Notes: generated from the letters alone by a model not told the origin. A stretch of 64,000 nucleotides of DNA from Acinetobacter zhairuonensis (GCF_022601715.1 NZ_JAKVIM010000017.1:22222-86221), one strand, 5' to 3'; shown: positions 1 through 8,683, counted from the first letter of the stretch. A program made the numbers and translations.

Positions 1-434
1 CAGAAATTTTAGCAATGAGCAGTAAAGGCTACGGCTTTAAAACCCAAGCCAAACAGCTGGATACCAGTGCTAAAGCAGGTAAAGCCTTCCTGACTATTCC
101 TGAGGATGCGAAACCGTTACCGTTATATCCTTTACAGCAAGCCAGCCATTTGGCACTGTTAAGTTCGGCTGGACGTTTACTGATTATCGATTTGTCAGAA
201 TTGCCAATCCTGAATAAAGGGAAAGGTAATAAATTGATACAACTCGAAGAGAAAGATCAGATTATTGCTATGATAACCTTGAATTTAGATGAAATAATTC
301 AGGTGGTTGCGGGACAACAACAATTGAAATTAAAAGGTGACGATTTACAAAAATATATGGGCAAACGTGCGACAAAAGGGCAACTGCTACCACGTGGATA
401 TCAAAAAGCAAATAGACTGTTGGTTCAGAGATAA
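1..434 (+). CDS. parC: DNA topoisomerase IV subunit A, C-terminal fragment
   Basis: The reading frame is open from base 3 and runs off the left edge, so this is the last ~144 residues of a longer gene. The residues match the C-terminal beta-pinwheel of ParC: a blade with ASHLALLSSAGRLL, then LPILNKGKGNKLIQL, and the end motif RATKGQLLPRGYQ. ParC with ParE decatenates daughter chromosomes, and this domain handles the wrapped DNA segment. The catalytic tyrosine and quinolone-resistance region lie outside the window. The internal ATG at base 15 is not the start. Confidence 0.93.
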   Translation, partial: EILAMSSKGYGFKTQAKQLDTSAKAGKAFLTIPEDAKPLPLYPLQQASHLALLSSAGRLLIIDLSELPILNKGKGNKLIQLEEKDQIIAMITLNLDEIIQVVAGQQQLKLKGDDLQKYMGKRATKGQLLPRGYQKANRLLVQR

Positions 435-493
435 AGCTAGCATGTGGTTGTTGAAATAAGTTATATATGTGGCAGTGTTCGTGAAAATGGATA

Positions 494-536
494 CGGGAAT
501 GTGCATTAACAAGCTAAATAAACACGCACATACCCG
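494..536. other. imperfect hairpin between parC and fadD
   Basis: CGGG-A-ATGTGC (494-504) pairs with GCACAT-A-CCCG (526-536) around a 21-nt loop. There is no T-run on the plus-strand side, so it is not a textbook intrinsic terminator for parC. It is the only structure I see in the 150-bp gap. Confidence 0.35.
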
Positions 537-585
537 AAAAAAAAGCTGCATATTTTAAGGACTATAGATTGGAGAGATTGGGATT

Positions 586-2262
586 ATGGAAAAGATTTGG
601 TTCGCTGAATACCGCAAGACAGGCATTCCTGAAACAGTAGAATTACCGCCAGAGAATACCTCCTTGGTGGACGTATTTGAGCGTAATTTCCAAAAATTTG
701 GCTCACGTGATGCCTTTATCTTTATGGATAAAGCACTGACATTTAGTGAACTTGACGAAGCGAGTCGTAAATTTGCTGTTTATTTGCAAAGTTTAGGTTT
801 AGCGAAAGGTTCTCGTGTAGCAGTCATGATGCCAAACGTTCTCCAATATCCAGTGGTTGCTCTTGGTGTATTGCGTGCGGGGCTGGTGCTGGTGAATGTT
901 AATCCACTTTACACTGCACGTGAATTGGAACATCAATTAAATGATTCTGGTTCTGAAGTTTTAGTCATTATTGAAAACTTTGCTTCGGTTTATCAAAGCA
1001 TTATTGGAAAAACTCCAGTCAAGCATGTGGTCGTGGCTTCTGTGGGCGACATGCTTGGTACCCTAAAAGGCACTTTAGTGAACTTTGTGTTACGTTCAGT
1101 ACGTAAACAAATTCCAGCATGGAATATTCCGGGTCATATCCGTTTCAATGCGGCGATGTCTAAAGTTAGTCCAAGCAACTACAAACGTCCAAATCTGACT
1201 TTAAGCGATACGGCTGTGCTTCAGTACACAGGGGGGACTACGGGTGTATCTAAAGGTGCAGAGTTAACGCATCGTAACCTTGTGGCGAACTTATTACAGT
1301 GTGATGGTATTTTCCAAAGTAAATTTGGTGTGCAAGACGGTTCAAGCACGGATCGTATTTTCTGTGCTTTACCGCTGTATCATATTTTTGCATTCATGGT
1401 TTGCGCCATGTACGGCATGTATAAAGGTCAAGCCAACGTCTTGATTCCAAACCCGCGTGATTTACCTGCGGTGATGAAAGAATTACGTAAATATCAACCC
1501 ACTTTCTTCCCAGCAGTCAATACACTGTTTAATGCGCTTGTGAATAATGAAGAGTTTAAACAGCTCGATCACAGCAAGTTAAAAATGGCGATGGGTGGTG
1601 GTATGGCAGTACTGCCTTCGACTGCTGAAGCGTGGAAAAAAGTCACAGGAACCAATATCATTGAAGGGTATGGTTTGTCTGAAACTTCACCTGTGGCAAC
1701 AGCAAACCCACCGGCTTCAGATGAATTTAGCGGAACCATTGGTATTCCATTACCGTTAACAGATATTGCAATCTTAGATGATGATGGCAAAGAAGTTGCT
1801 TTGGGTGAACAGGGTGAAATCTGTATCCGTGGTCCTCAAGTCATGAAAGGCTATTGGAACCGTCCAGATGAAACAGAAAAAGTTATGGTGAATGGCTTCT
1901 TCCGTACAGGTGACATCGGTGTCATGGATGAGCGTGGCTATACCAAAATTGTCGATCGTAAGAAAGACATGATTTTGGTATCTGGTTTTAACGTTTATCC
2001 TTCTGAAATTGAAGAAGTGATTGCGAAGCATCCAAAAGTATTGGAAGTTGCTGCAATTGGTGTACCTGATGAAAAATCAGGCGAAGTACCAAAGTTATTC
2101 GTTGTGAAAAAAGATGCATCTTTAACGACTGAAGAAGTACTTGAGTTCGCGAAAGAAAACTTAACCGGTTACAAGCGTCCACGTTATGTCGAGTTTATGG
2201 AAGAATTACCGAAATCAAATGTCGGTAAGATTCTACGTAAAGACTTGCGTAAGAGCGCGTAA
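586..2262 (+). CDS. fadD: long-chain fatty acid--CoA ligase
   Basis: A 558-residue acyl-CoA synthetase, close to the usual length for FadD (about 560). It activates long-chain fatty acids to acyl-CoA with ATP at the inner face of the inner membrane, feeding beta-oxidation. The ATP/AMP-binding motif YTGGTTGVSKG lies near residues 213-223, EGYGLSETSP near 360, and the fatty-acyl-CoA synthetase signature (FRTGDIGVMDERG through DRKKDMILVSGFNVYP) near 440-470. The C-terminal PKSNVGKILRKDLR contains the catalytic lysine. The N-terminus (MEKIWFAEY) resembles E. coli FadD. It is monocistronic, with a terminator directly after the stop. Confidence 0.93.
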   Translation: MEKIWFAEYRKTGIPETVELPPENTSLVDVFERNFQKFGSRDAFIFMDKALTFSELDEASRKFAVYLQSLGLAKGSRVAVMMPNVLQYPVVALGVLRAGLVLVNVNPLYTARELEHQLNDSGSEVLVIIENFASVYQSIIGKTPVKHVVVASVGDMLGTLKGTLVNFVLRSVRKQIPAWNIPGHIRFNAAMSKVSPSNYKRPNLTLSDTAVLQYTGGTTGVSKGAELTHRNLVANLLQCDGIFQSKFGVQDGSSTDRIFCALPLYHIFAFMVCAMYGMYKGQANVLIPNPRDLPAVMKELRKYQPTFFPAVNTLFNALVNNEEFKQLDHSKLKMAMGGGMAVLPSTAEAWKKVTGTNIIEGYGLSETSPVATANPPASDEFSGTIGIPLPLTDIAILDDDGKEVALGEQGEICIRGPQVMKGYWNRPDETEKVMVNGFFRTGDIGVMDERGYTKIVDRKKDMILVSGFNVYPSEIEEVIAKHPKVLEVAAIGVPDEKSGEVPKLFVVKKDASLTTEEVLEFAKENLTGYKRPRYVEFMEELPKSNVGKILRKDLRKSA

Positions 2263-2273
2263 GAACTGGATTT

Positions 2274-2302
2274 AAAAAAAGCGCCTATGGGCGCTTTTTT
2301 TA
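2274..2302 (+). terminator. intrinsic terminator of fadD
   Basis: AGCGCC-TAT-GGCGCT hairpin preceded by an A-run and followed by seven T residues, 12 bp after the fadD stop. The flanking A and T runs make it usable on both strands, and it sits between convergent genes. Confidence 0.85.
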
Positions 2303-2312
2303 TTGGATTCAA

Positions 2313-2699
2313 TTACTTTTTCTTCATCAACCAACGATCGAAATAAGGGCGTCCGACCCCTGCAATCCCGACAAAAATGAAGATAGTACCGAACTGACGG
2401 CTAAAGCCAGAACGATTAAAAGTGCCGTAGCTGAGGAAATTATCCACTAAGCAATAAATAAGGGTAATTAGCACCCAATGCCAGAGAGGAAGGCGACGAA
2501 TGCCTACTGCCCAAAAGGCAACCCAGAGCAGAATAAAAGTACAGACCGTCGACCAAATGTTCATGTTGGCGCAAATGATCGTCAGTAAGAAAGCAACAAT
2601 GGGGAACACGATGGCGAGTACACGATCCATCTGCCGTTGATGTTGCTGCTGTTTCTCCAGCTCATCAAACAGTTTGTGCTGATCTGCATTGAATGACAT
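2313..2699 (-). CDS. small integral membrane protein of unknown function
   Basis: 128 residues. The N-terminal ~25 residues are charged and Gln-rich (DELEKQQQHQRQMDR). Three to four hydrophobic segments follow, near residues 28-47, 50-68, 72-90 and 103-115, and the protein ends in RWLMKKK. Start ATG has GGGAA about 6 nt upstream. The cytoplasmic basic tail and helix count suggest a small inner-membrane protein. I do not recognise a named family and assign no function. It converges on fadD and is divergent from the MAPEG gene. Confidence 0.75.
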   Translation of the reverse strand: MSFNADQHKLFDELEKQQQHQRQMDRVLAIVFPIVAFLLTIICANMNIWSTVCTFILLWVAFWAVGIRRLPLWHWVLITLIYCLVDNFLSYGTFNRSGFSRQFGTIFIFVGIAGVGRPYFDRWLMKKK

Positions 2700-2806
2700 A
2701 GCAATTCCCGAAAAGCTTGGTTATAAAAACACTATATTTAACAAAAAATATTCCAGAATTGCCATGCTATGATTGGTCTTATTGCTTCTTCAAGAGAACA
2801 AAATTA

Positions 2807-3205
2807 ATGCAAAGCATTAGCGGGATTGTCTATCTCATTTTAATTGCATGCTTATTGCCGTATGTGTTTAGCTTTATTTCCAGATTAGCAGGTGGTTTTC
2901 AGGTTAAAGATAATCAACATCCGCGTGATTTTTTAGCGCAAACCACCGGTTTGGCAGCACGCGCCAATGCTGCACAACAAAATAGTTTTGAAGGGCTACC
3001 TTTGTTTATTGCTGCTATTTTGATGGCAGAATACATGGTGGTATCGCAATCTATTATTATGACCTTTGGCATTGCCTATTTGGTCTTACGCGTGATTTAT
3101 GGCATGTGTTACCTAGCGAATTGGGCAACTTTACGCTCAATTGTTTGGTGCCTGTCCTTATTGTGTCCAATTTCTCTGCTGATTTTGGTGATCAAACTCA
3201 GCTAA
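2807..3205 (+). CDS. MAPEG family membrane protein
   Basis: 132 residues from ATG 2807. The frame is open to an earlier ATG (2717), but the extra 30 residues are not membrane-like and MAPEG proteins begin directly with the first helix, so the inner start is preferred. Four hydrophobic helices are visible, and the family signature RANAAQQNSFEGLPLF lies near residues 54-69. MAPEG proteins are membrane-associated glutathione/eicosanoid-type enzymes in eukaryotes; the bacterial versions are mostly uncharacterised. The role here is unknown. Confidence 0.8.
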   Translation: MQSISGIVYLILIACLLPYVFSFISRLAGGFQVKDNQHPRDFLAQTTGLAARANAAQQNSFEGLPLFIAAILMAEYMVVSQSIIMTFGIAYLVLRVIYGMCYLANWATLRSIVWCLSLLCPISLLILVIKLS

Positions 3206-3316
3206 TGAACGCACATATTCCCTATTTTTACGGGGCAGATGTATAATCGCTGCGTGATTAAACCGAATACGATTATTTGGCTTTCAATATAAATTAATTC
3301 ATTCAAGAGTGATGCT

Positions 3317-3841
3317 ATGAGCTACAGCAATATCCCAGCGGGTAAAGATGCGCCAAATGACATTTATGTCATCATTGAAATTCCTGCAAACGCAGCACCA
3401 ATCAAATACGAAATCGATAAAGACTCTGACGCGTTATTTGTAGACCGTTTCATGGGTACAGCTATGTTCTACCCAGCAAACTACGGTTATGTACCAAATA
3501 CGTTGTCTGAAGATGGTGACCCACTTGACGTACTTGTTGTGACTCCACACCCAGTTGAGCCAGGTTCAGTGATTCGTTGCCGTCCAGTAGGCAAATTGAA
3601 CATGGAAGATGATGGCGGTATTGATGCGAAATTGATTGCTGTTCCACACGAAAAATTAACACCGTTGTATAAAGATATTCAGGAATATACCGATCTTCCT
3701 GCATTGCTGATTCAGCAAGTAGAACACTTCTTTGCACACTACAAAGACTTAGAGCCTGGTAAATGGGTGAAGTTGACAGGTTGGGAAGGTGCAGATGTAG
3801 CGAAAGCTGAAGTACTTAAAGCAATCGAAGCTGCAAAATAA
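3317..3841 (+). CDS. ppa: inorganic pyrophosphatase
   Basis: 174 residues, the normal size for the bacterial family I hexameric enzyme. It hydrolyses pyrophosphate in the cytosol and pulls biosynthetic reactions forward. Family motifs seen are [15 protein letters not shown], the signature DGDPLDVLV near residues 65-73 with its metal-binding aspartates, and [15 protein letters not shown] near the C-terminus. Start ATG is preceded by AAGAGTG. It is a single-gene unit between MAPEG and a terminator. Confidence 0.96.
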   Translation: MSYSNIPAGKDAPNDIYVIIEIPANAAPIKYEIDKDSDALFVDRFMGTAMFYPANYGYVPNTLSEDGDPLDVLVVTPHPVEPGSVIRCRPVGKLNMEDDGGIDAKLIAVPHEKLTPLYKDIQEYTDLPALLIQQVEHFFAHYKDLEPGKWVKLTGWEGADVAKAEVLKAIEAAK

Positions 3842-3888
3842 TCCTTTCAAGGATTGAGATTGAACTTTATTTTGTAAAGTTCAACCCA

Positions 3889-3919
3889 TAAAAAACCTGC
3901 ACATTGTGCAGGTTTTTTT
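3889..3919. terminator. bidirectional intrinsic terminator ppa / oprD
   Basis: Hairpin ACCTGCAC-ATT-GTGCAGGT with an A-run before it and eight T residues after it, between the convergent ppa and porin genes. It can end transcription from both sides. Confidence 0.88.
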
Positions 3920-3943
3920 TAGATCTCTGAAAATTACTTCAAA

Positions 3944-5215
3944 TTAGAAGAATTTTACAGGGATATCTAACCAAATACGCCATTCATTGGTGTCACCGAT
4001 GTACGCAGATTGGTAAGAGTCACTTGCACGGTAGTAAGAGTGACGTAAACGTAAGCTTGCATCTTTAGCAAAACCAGATTGAACGGTATATTTCACTTGG
4101 TTAAAGAACTCGCGTTCTTGAGCATCATCAGTTACATCTTTAACTTTGATATCCCAACCGTAAACAAAAGCAGTTGTCCACGTTAAACCAGGAAGGTTCA
4201 TACCAGCAAAGTTGTAAGTGTATTGTAGTTGTGCTGATTTTTCATCGTTACCGATGAAATCAGAAAGGTAAGAGTTTGGTAGGTAGATACTTTGACCACC
4301 ATCCGCATTCTCACCATAGTCATAACCAGTGTTACCGCTGTTTTGTTGGTAAGCCAACATCACGTTGTGGTTGCCAGTATTGTATGTACTTGAAATCGCG
4401 AAAATATCGTTTTTACGATCAGAAAGGTCATCTGTAGTTTGTGAATAAGTGCTCGCTGCCTCATCCCACTCAGTGTGATAACCGCTAAAATCAAATGTTA
4501 ACGTGCTGTTATTCGCTAGTGGGTGAGCATAGTTTGCATTGATATAATGACGTTCAAGCGCATTTTTACTGTCTAAGCCATAGTAAGATGCATTGATTTG
4601 GTCATTAAACTTGTATTTAGCACCCCAAACTACAGCGCGGTCTAAGTGGCGACCATCAGTTTCGATTTGGTCTGAGTATTGGTCTTTGGTAAATTTACCT
4701 GCAGTTAACTCTAAACCGTTAATCTCGCGGCTAGTCGCTAAAACACCTTCAAAGTATTCAGGAACTAAACGTGCTGTGTTACTTGCAAGTACAGGAAGAT
4801 CAAGCACTTGAGTACCATAACGAACTTCAGTGTTGGAGATGCGTGCTTTTACGATACCGCCACCACGACCCCAGTGGTCATAAGCAGAACCATCGTTATG
4901 CTTAGGAATCATTTGGTTGCCAGCATTTTTGTTTTCACCAAGTTTGAATGAGCCGTCACCAATGACGCCCACACCAAAACCAACGATCCCTTGGGTATAA
5001 CCAGATTCGATTTTAACCATAGCAGTTTGAGCAGCCGAGCTCGTATCTGCTACACCATTTTTCTTGTCGCGAGAAAGGTAACCAGTGCGGAACAATACTG
5101 ATCCTTCAGCATCTTCTACAAATCCTTTTGCTTCACTTTGTTCGCTTGCATAAGCGGTAGTAATAAGGGCAGCCTGAATTAATACTGCTAATGTAAGTTT
5201 TTGCGCCTTTGGCAT
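3944..5215 (-). CDS. OprD family outer-membrane porin
   Basis: 423 residues from ATG 5215. A TTG five codons earlier keeps the frame open, but GAGG lies 9 nt before ATG 5215, so that start is chosen. A signal peptide (about 24 residues ending TTAYA) is followed by GFVEDAEGSVLFRTGYLSRD, typical of OprD porins. The rest is beta-strand-rich with alternating aromatic residues, and the protein ends in Phe as outer-membrane barrels do. OprD-type channels take up small nutrients such as basic amino acids or aromatic acids; the substrate cannot be read from the sequence. It has its own terminator and a long AT-rich upstream region. Confidence 0.86.
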   Translation of the reverse strand: MPKAQKLTLAVLIQAALITTAYASEQSEAKGFVEDAEGSVLFRTGYLSRDKKNGVADTSSAAQTAMVKIESGYTQGIVGFGVGVIGDGSFKLGENKNAGNQMIPKHNDGSAYDHWGRGGGIVKARISNTEVRYGTQVLDLPVLASNTARLVPEYFEGVLATSREINGLELTAGKFTKDQYSDQIETDGRHLDRAVVWGAKYKFNDQINASYYGLDSKNALERHYINANYAHPLANNSTLTFDFSGYHTEWDEAASTYSQTTDDLSDRKNDIFAISSTYNTGNHNVMLAYQQNSGNTGYDYGENADGGQSIYLPNSYLSDFIGNDEKSAQLQYTYNFAGMNLPGLTWTTAFVYGWDIKVKDVTDDAQEREFFNQVKYTVQSGFAKDASLRLRHSYYRASDSYQSAYIGDTNEWRIWLDIPVKFF

Positions 5216-5229
5216 AAGAAACAACCTCA

Positions 5230-5313
5230 AAAAAAGATAGATTCAGAATTTCGTTTTTTGGCATAACTCGAAATTTTATAAATTGTATAATTAATCTATA
5301 AAAAAGATAGATT
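5230..5313. repeat. 14-bp direct repeat upstream of the OprD porin
   Basis: AAAAAAGATAGATT occurs at 5230-5243 and again at 5300-5313, exactly 70 bp apart in the same orientation. The first copy ends just upstream of the porin's Shine-Dalgarno sequence. It may be a regulatory element or chance in an AT-rich tract. Confidence 0.4.
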
Positions 5314-6226
5314 TTTATTAATTTTATTTCATTCTTGTTACACGCTACTTGACGAAATTGCATTCTTGTTGTTGGAAAAAACATAACCATATTTTATACA
5401 TAAGCTATTCATTCATAATAAAAATATATTTTACTGAACGGAAAATTTAGCCGTATTTAGTTTTAAATCAAGATAAGAAAAATGCCAATTCTTTTGTTTA
5501 TATTTTCTTCACTATTGGATTGTTTGCTTGTTTTTTATGCTAATTGTGACTTGTTTTTATTTTTAAATGCTATTTCTAATTGAAAATGAGAAATGTTTCA
5601 TTTTGGTTCATCAAAATATTCCCTTTGAAAAAGTAAAGCAGCGTAAGATGGAGTTGTGATTTTGTTGATGAGCGGAATTTGGTTGTGATCTGTTGTGGTG
5701 CATATATTTTGTACAATATTTAATGTTGAGTTGAACTGTTGATCTAAAATGAAGCATTTTAAAGGAAAAATTATGCTGTACTTATCAATCGTTCTAAAAA
5801 ATTGCCATTTTCATCATAAGGCTTATTTGTCTCTCTCAATCTGATCAGCAAAGGCGTTGAATTACTCTAAAGTAACATTGGAACTTCACCATGCTGGTTT
5901 AATTCCTAAGATCATGCGCCATTCCGAACTTGAATGGCTTTAAAAGTCTGTACTACTTGGAAAGATTAAATAATGGATTACAAAACATAGTGAATTCCCA
6001 GTCTTGCTTTAACTGAATTAGATGCAATGTCTGATTAGATCTAAGATAATTACTTAAATAATTGTTTTTTAAATAAAAAGTTAAAATTTATGTACTTTTT
6101 ACGGTACAGATCCATTTTGCTGCTCTAGTTTATGATGATTACTTTGTATCAGGTTTTAAATGATGAGATTCTAATTATTTTTACTAAATAAGAACTTAGA
6201 TTTTTTTGATGCCGATTTTATACATG
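5314..6226. other. AT-rich region without an intact gene
   Basis: About 900 bp between the OprD and TorF porins with no convincing gene. On the minus strand 5771-5866 is open for 31 codons and ends at a stop, containing ETNKPYDENGNFLERL. On the plus strand 5858-5944 is open for about 29 codons and contains ELHHAGLIPKIMRHSEL. Both look protein-like rather than random, so decayed gene fragments are possible. TGTAC-N8-GTACA at 6091-6108 is a short dyad about 165 bp upstream of the TorF promoter. I see nothing else I can support. Confidence 0.4.
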
Positions 6227-6240
6227 TTTCTGCGAAAAAT
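6227..6240 (+). promoter_or_regulatory. 14-bp element shared with the glnK upstream region
   Basis: TTTCTGCGAAAAAT, identical to 9021-9034. Its core is the dyad TTTC-TGC-GAAA. Here it ends about 29 bp before the -24 GG of the sigma-54 promoter of the TorF porin. A regulator or IHF-like site is possible; the binding protein is unknown. Confidence 0.4.
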
Positions 6241-6268
6241 TGATGCGTGTCAATTATTTTTTAAAAGT

Positions 6269-6284
6269 TGGCATAGCGCTTGCT
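6269..6284 (+). promoter_or_regulatory. sigma-54 (RpoN) promoter of the TorF porin
   Basis: TGGCATA-GCGC-TTGCT matches the -24/-12 consensus TGGCACG-N4-TTGCW with exact spacing, the invariant GG at 6270-6271 and GC at 6282-6283. It implies a start near 6295 and a leader of about 55 nt. Enhancer-dependent control, for example by NtrC, would be expected of such a promoter. Confidence 0.72.
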
Positions 6285-6348
6285 AATACATCAAGGAGTT
6301 TATTAATTACAGCAAAAACGTCGTAATTCGATGTGGGGGAACCTTAGA

Positions 6349-7095
6349 ATGAAATTCACATTAAAAGTATTATCTATGGCTGTTGTTGCAGCGGCTTCAA
6401 CATTGACCTTTGCGGATGAAACATCATCGGCACACAGCATTTCAGGCAATATTGGGGTTTTCTCTAGCTACAACCTCCGCGGTATCACCAATGTTCCTGA
6501 AAACAGTGGAGCAACGGTACAAGGCGGTTTGGATTATAGTCATTCATCAGGTTTTTATGCGGGTTGGTGGGGTTCAACATTAGATTACAATGCAGAAACA
6601 CCAGAAGGCAGCTCTGACACATTTGAAAATGATTTCTATGCGGGCTACAAAGGCAGCATTACTGAAGACTTAGGCTTCACCCTTGGTGGTATTTACTATT
6701 TATATTACCCAGCGGATGATTCAGATGTTTTCGAAACCTTAGTGGGTTTAAATTATAAAGACTTTGCGATTAGTGCCCAAACTTTAACTGATGATGTGAA
6801 ATGGGGTAATGCGGGCGATACATATTTCTTAGCGACTTACAGTTATGGCTTACCGCGTGACTTTAGTGCTAACTTCGCTTTAGGTGCGTATCTTTACTCA
6901 GACAGCGGTGACTTTGAAGGCAATACTTTAAATACAACAGAAGACTTTAATTTCCGTCACTTTACTGCGGGTTTGAGCCATCCATTGGGTGATACTGGTG
7001 CAAGCGTGAGCATGGATTATATTGTTGGCGGTTATGACCGTTCAGATGTAAAACAGAAAAACAAAGTCGTATTTGGTTTGAAATACGCGTTCTAA
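6349..7095 (+). CDS. TorF family putative porin
   Basis: 248 residues from ATG 6349; GGGGG sits 9 nt upstream. The earlier in-frame ATG 6331 would put that ribosome site inside the gene and is rejected. A signal peptide of about 22 residues (ending LTFA) precedes mature sequence with the family pattern NIGVFSSYNLRGIT, GGLDYSHSSGFYAGWWGS and ENDFYAGYKG. It ends FGLKYAF, a barrel C-terminus. The family is an outer-membrane barrel of poorly known substrate. The sigma-54 promoter suggests control by nitrogen status or another RpoN signal. Confidence 0.82.
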   Translation: MKFTLKVLSMAVVAAASTLTFADETSSAHSISGNIGVFSSYNLRGITNVPENSGATVQGGLDYSHSSGFYAGWWGSTLDYNAETPEGSSDTFENDFYAGYKGSITEDLGFTLGGIYYLYYPADDSDVFETLVGLNYKDFAISAQTLTDDVKWGNAGDTYFLATYSYGLPRDFSANFALGAYLYSDSGDFEGNTLNTTEDFNFRHFTAGLSHPLGDTGASVSMDYIVGGYDRSDVKQKNKVVFGLKYAF

Positions 7096-7110
7096 TACAG
7101 GCGTGAAGGA

Positions 7111-7136
7111 AAGGCGACATGGGTCGCCTTTTTTAT
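7111..7136. terminator. intrinsic terminator between the TorF porin and comM
   Basis: AAGGCGAC-ATGG-GTCGCCTT hairpin followed by T residues, 15 bp after the porin stop. It overlaps the comM stop codon, so the two convergent genes share it. Confidence 0.8.
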
Positions 7137-8617
7137 TGGGGCTGTCTATATGATAAGGCTTCACTTAAATGAGTTGTTTGAATTTCTGTCGCATTTGCCA
7201 AATCAGCAATCGTTCTTGCCACTCTTAATACCCGATGATAAGCGCGGGCGGATAAATTCAAACGTTGCTGTGCAAGTTCCAACATGTGTTTGGTTTGCGC
7301 ATTTAAATAGGCATATTGTTCAAGTTGTTGAGGACTCAACGCATGATTGAGACAATTCTGGCGTTGTATCTGTTGCTCATAGGCTTGAATGACCCGTTCC
7401 CGAACTTGTGTTGAACTTTCTGCTGCACTTTGTGCCTGTAATTCTTGCACTGTCAGTGGTGGGACATCGATATGCAAATCAATGCGATCAAGAAGGGGGC
7501 CTGAAATTCGGTTTTGGTAGCGTTTAATTGATTCCGCTGAACATTGGCAACGCTGGTCCTGATTAAAAGCATAACCACATGGGCAAGGATTCATGGCTGC
7601 AATGAGCTGGAAGTTTGCAGGATAGGTAATTTGCCGAGATGCCCGAGAAATGACAATTTCTTTGGATTCTAGAGGTTGTCTTAATACTTCTAAAACTTTG
7701 CGATCAAACTCTGGCAATTCATCTAAAAATAGTACCCCTAAATGGGCCAAGGTGATTTCACCAGGTTTGGGCTGCGAACCACCACCCACCAGTGCAATGG
7801 CAGAAGCGGTATGATGCGGTGCACGAAACGGACGTTGCCCAAAACGATGCTGAGTATTGGCAACTGAATAAATACTCGCAACTTCTAAATTCTCTTGCGT
7901 ATCTAAAGGCGGCAGAATGCTGGGTAAGCGTGATGCCAATAAGGTTTTTCCTGTGCCTGGTGGACCACGAAAAAGCAAGGAATGTCCGCCAGCCGCAGCA
8001 ATTTCTAATCCACGTCGAGGACGCAATTGTCCTTTGACATCTGCCAAATCAAATTTATAAGCCTGTCTATGTGAGTCAGCCTCAACTTTCACGGCCGGCA
8101 AGGGATGAGTCTGGCTTAAATGTTCGCAGACGTCTTTGAGATGTTTTGCAGCATACACCTCAAAATGGGGCAGTTGTGCTGCCTCCAATGCATTTTGTTC
8201 GGGCAAAATTAAACGATGCTGTGCTTGCTGACAGGCAATGGCAATACTCAAGGTACCTGTGGTTGGACGTAATTGACCGTCTAAAGCCAATTCTCCAATA
8301 AATTCAAGCTGATCGACTGAATGTTCTGGTAATTGCCCAGAAGCAATTAAAATGCCCAATGCAATAGGTAAATCTAGGCGTGAACCATCTTTGGGCAAAT
8401 CTGCGGGTGCAAGATTAATGGTCAGTCGCTTACTGGGGAACTGAAAACCACTATTAATAATGGCAGATCTGACCCGATCTTTACTTTCTCGAACAGCCGC
8501 TTCGGCTAATCCAACAATAGTAAGTGATGGTAATCCTTGACTTAAGTGGACTTCAACTTCAATGAGCGGGGCGTGCAGACCCAATAGCCCTCGCGTATTT
8601 ATTTTAGCAAAAGACAT
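7133..8617 (-). CDS. comM: YifB/ComM family Mg-chelatase-like AAA+ ATPase
   Basis: 494 residues, full length. The N-terminal ~170 residues are the Lon-protease-like domain (PSLTIVGLAEAAVRESKDRVRSA). The AAA+ core has Walker A GPPGTGKTLLASRLP near 218 and Walker B LGVLFLDELPEF, followed by a cysteine cluster NPCPCGY...CQC and an Mg-chelatase C-terminal domain. ComM is a hexameric branch-migration helicase needed for integration of DNA taken up by natural transformation. In Acinetobacter this gene is a known insertion target for AbaR-type resistance islands; here it is uninterrupted. ubiK lies directly upstream on the same strand. Confidence 0.94.
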   Translation of the reverse strand: MSFAKINTRGLLGLHAPLIEVEVHLSQGLPSLTIVGLAEAAVRESKDRVRSAIINSGFQFPSKRLTINLAPADLPKDGSRLDLPIALGILIASGQLPEHSVDQLEFIGELALDGQLRPTTGTLSIAIACQQAQHRLILPEQNALEAAQLPHFEVYAAKHLKDVCEHLSQTHPLPAVKVEADSHRQAYKFDLADVKGQLRPRRGLEIAAAGGHSLLFRGPPGTGKTLLASRLPSILPPLDTQENLEVASIYSVANTQHRFGQRPFRAPHHTASAIALVGGGSQPKPGEITLAHLGVLFLDELPEFDRKVLEVLRQPLESKEIVISRASRQITYPANFQLIAAMNPCPCGYAFNQDQRCQCSAESIKRYQNRISGPLLDRIDLHIDVPPLTVQELQAQSAAESSTQVRERVIQAYEQQIQRQNCLNHALSPQQLEQYAYLNAQTKHMLELAQQRLNLSARAYHRVLRVARTIADLANATEIQTTHLSEALSYRQPQ

Positions 8618-8683
8618 CTTGTTGTTCCGTTTTGGTGCGTTATTTTTGGTCGGTTTTTGTCTTTTATTGCACTAAATGTGTGC

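Noticed and set aside
5133..5390. 85-codon minus-strand frame at the 5' end of the porin
   Set aside because: It overlaps the OprD signal-peptide coding region in another frame and has no family-like sequence.
5774..5842. 22-codon plus-strand frame with AAAGGA upstream
   Set aside because: The product is not family-like and lies opposite the minus-strand fragment; there is no support beyond the ribosome-like site.
6331..6348. Longer N-terminus (MWGNLR) for the TorF porin
   Set aside because: It would begin at the base just before the GGGGG ribosome site, leaving no site upstream; the signal peptide begins at MKFTLK.
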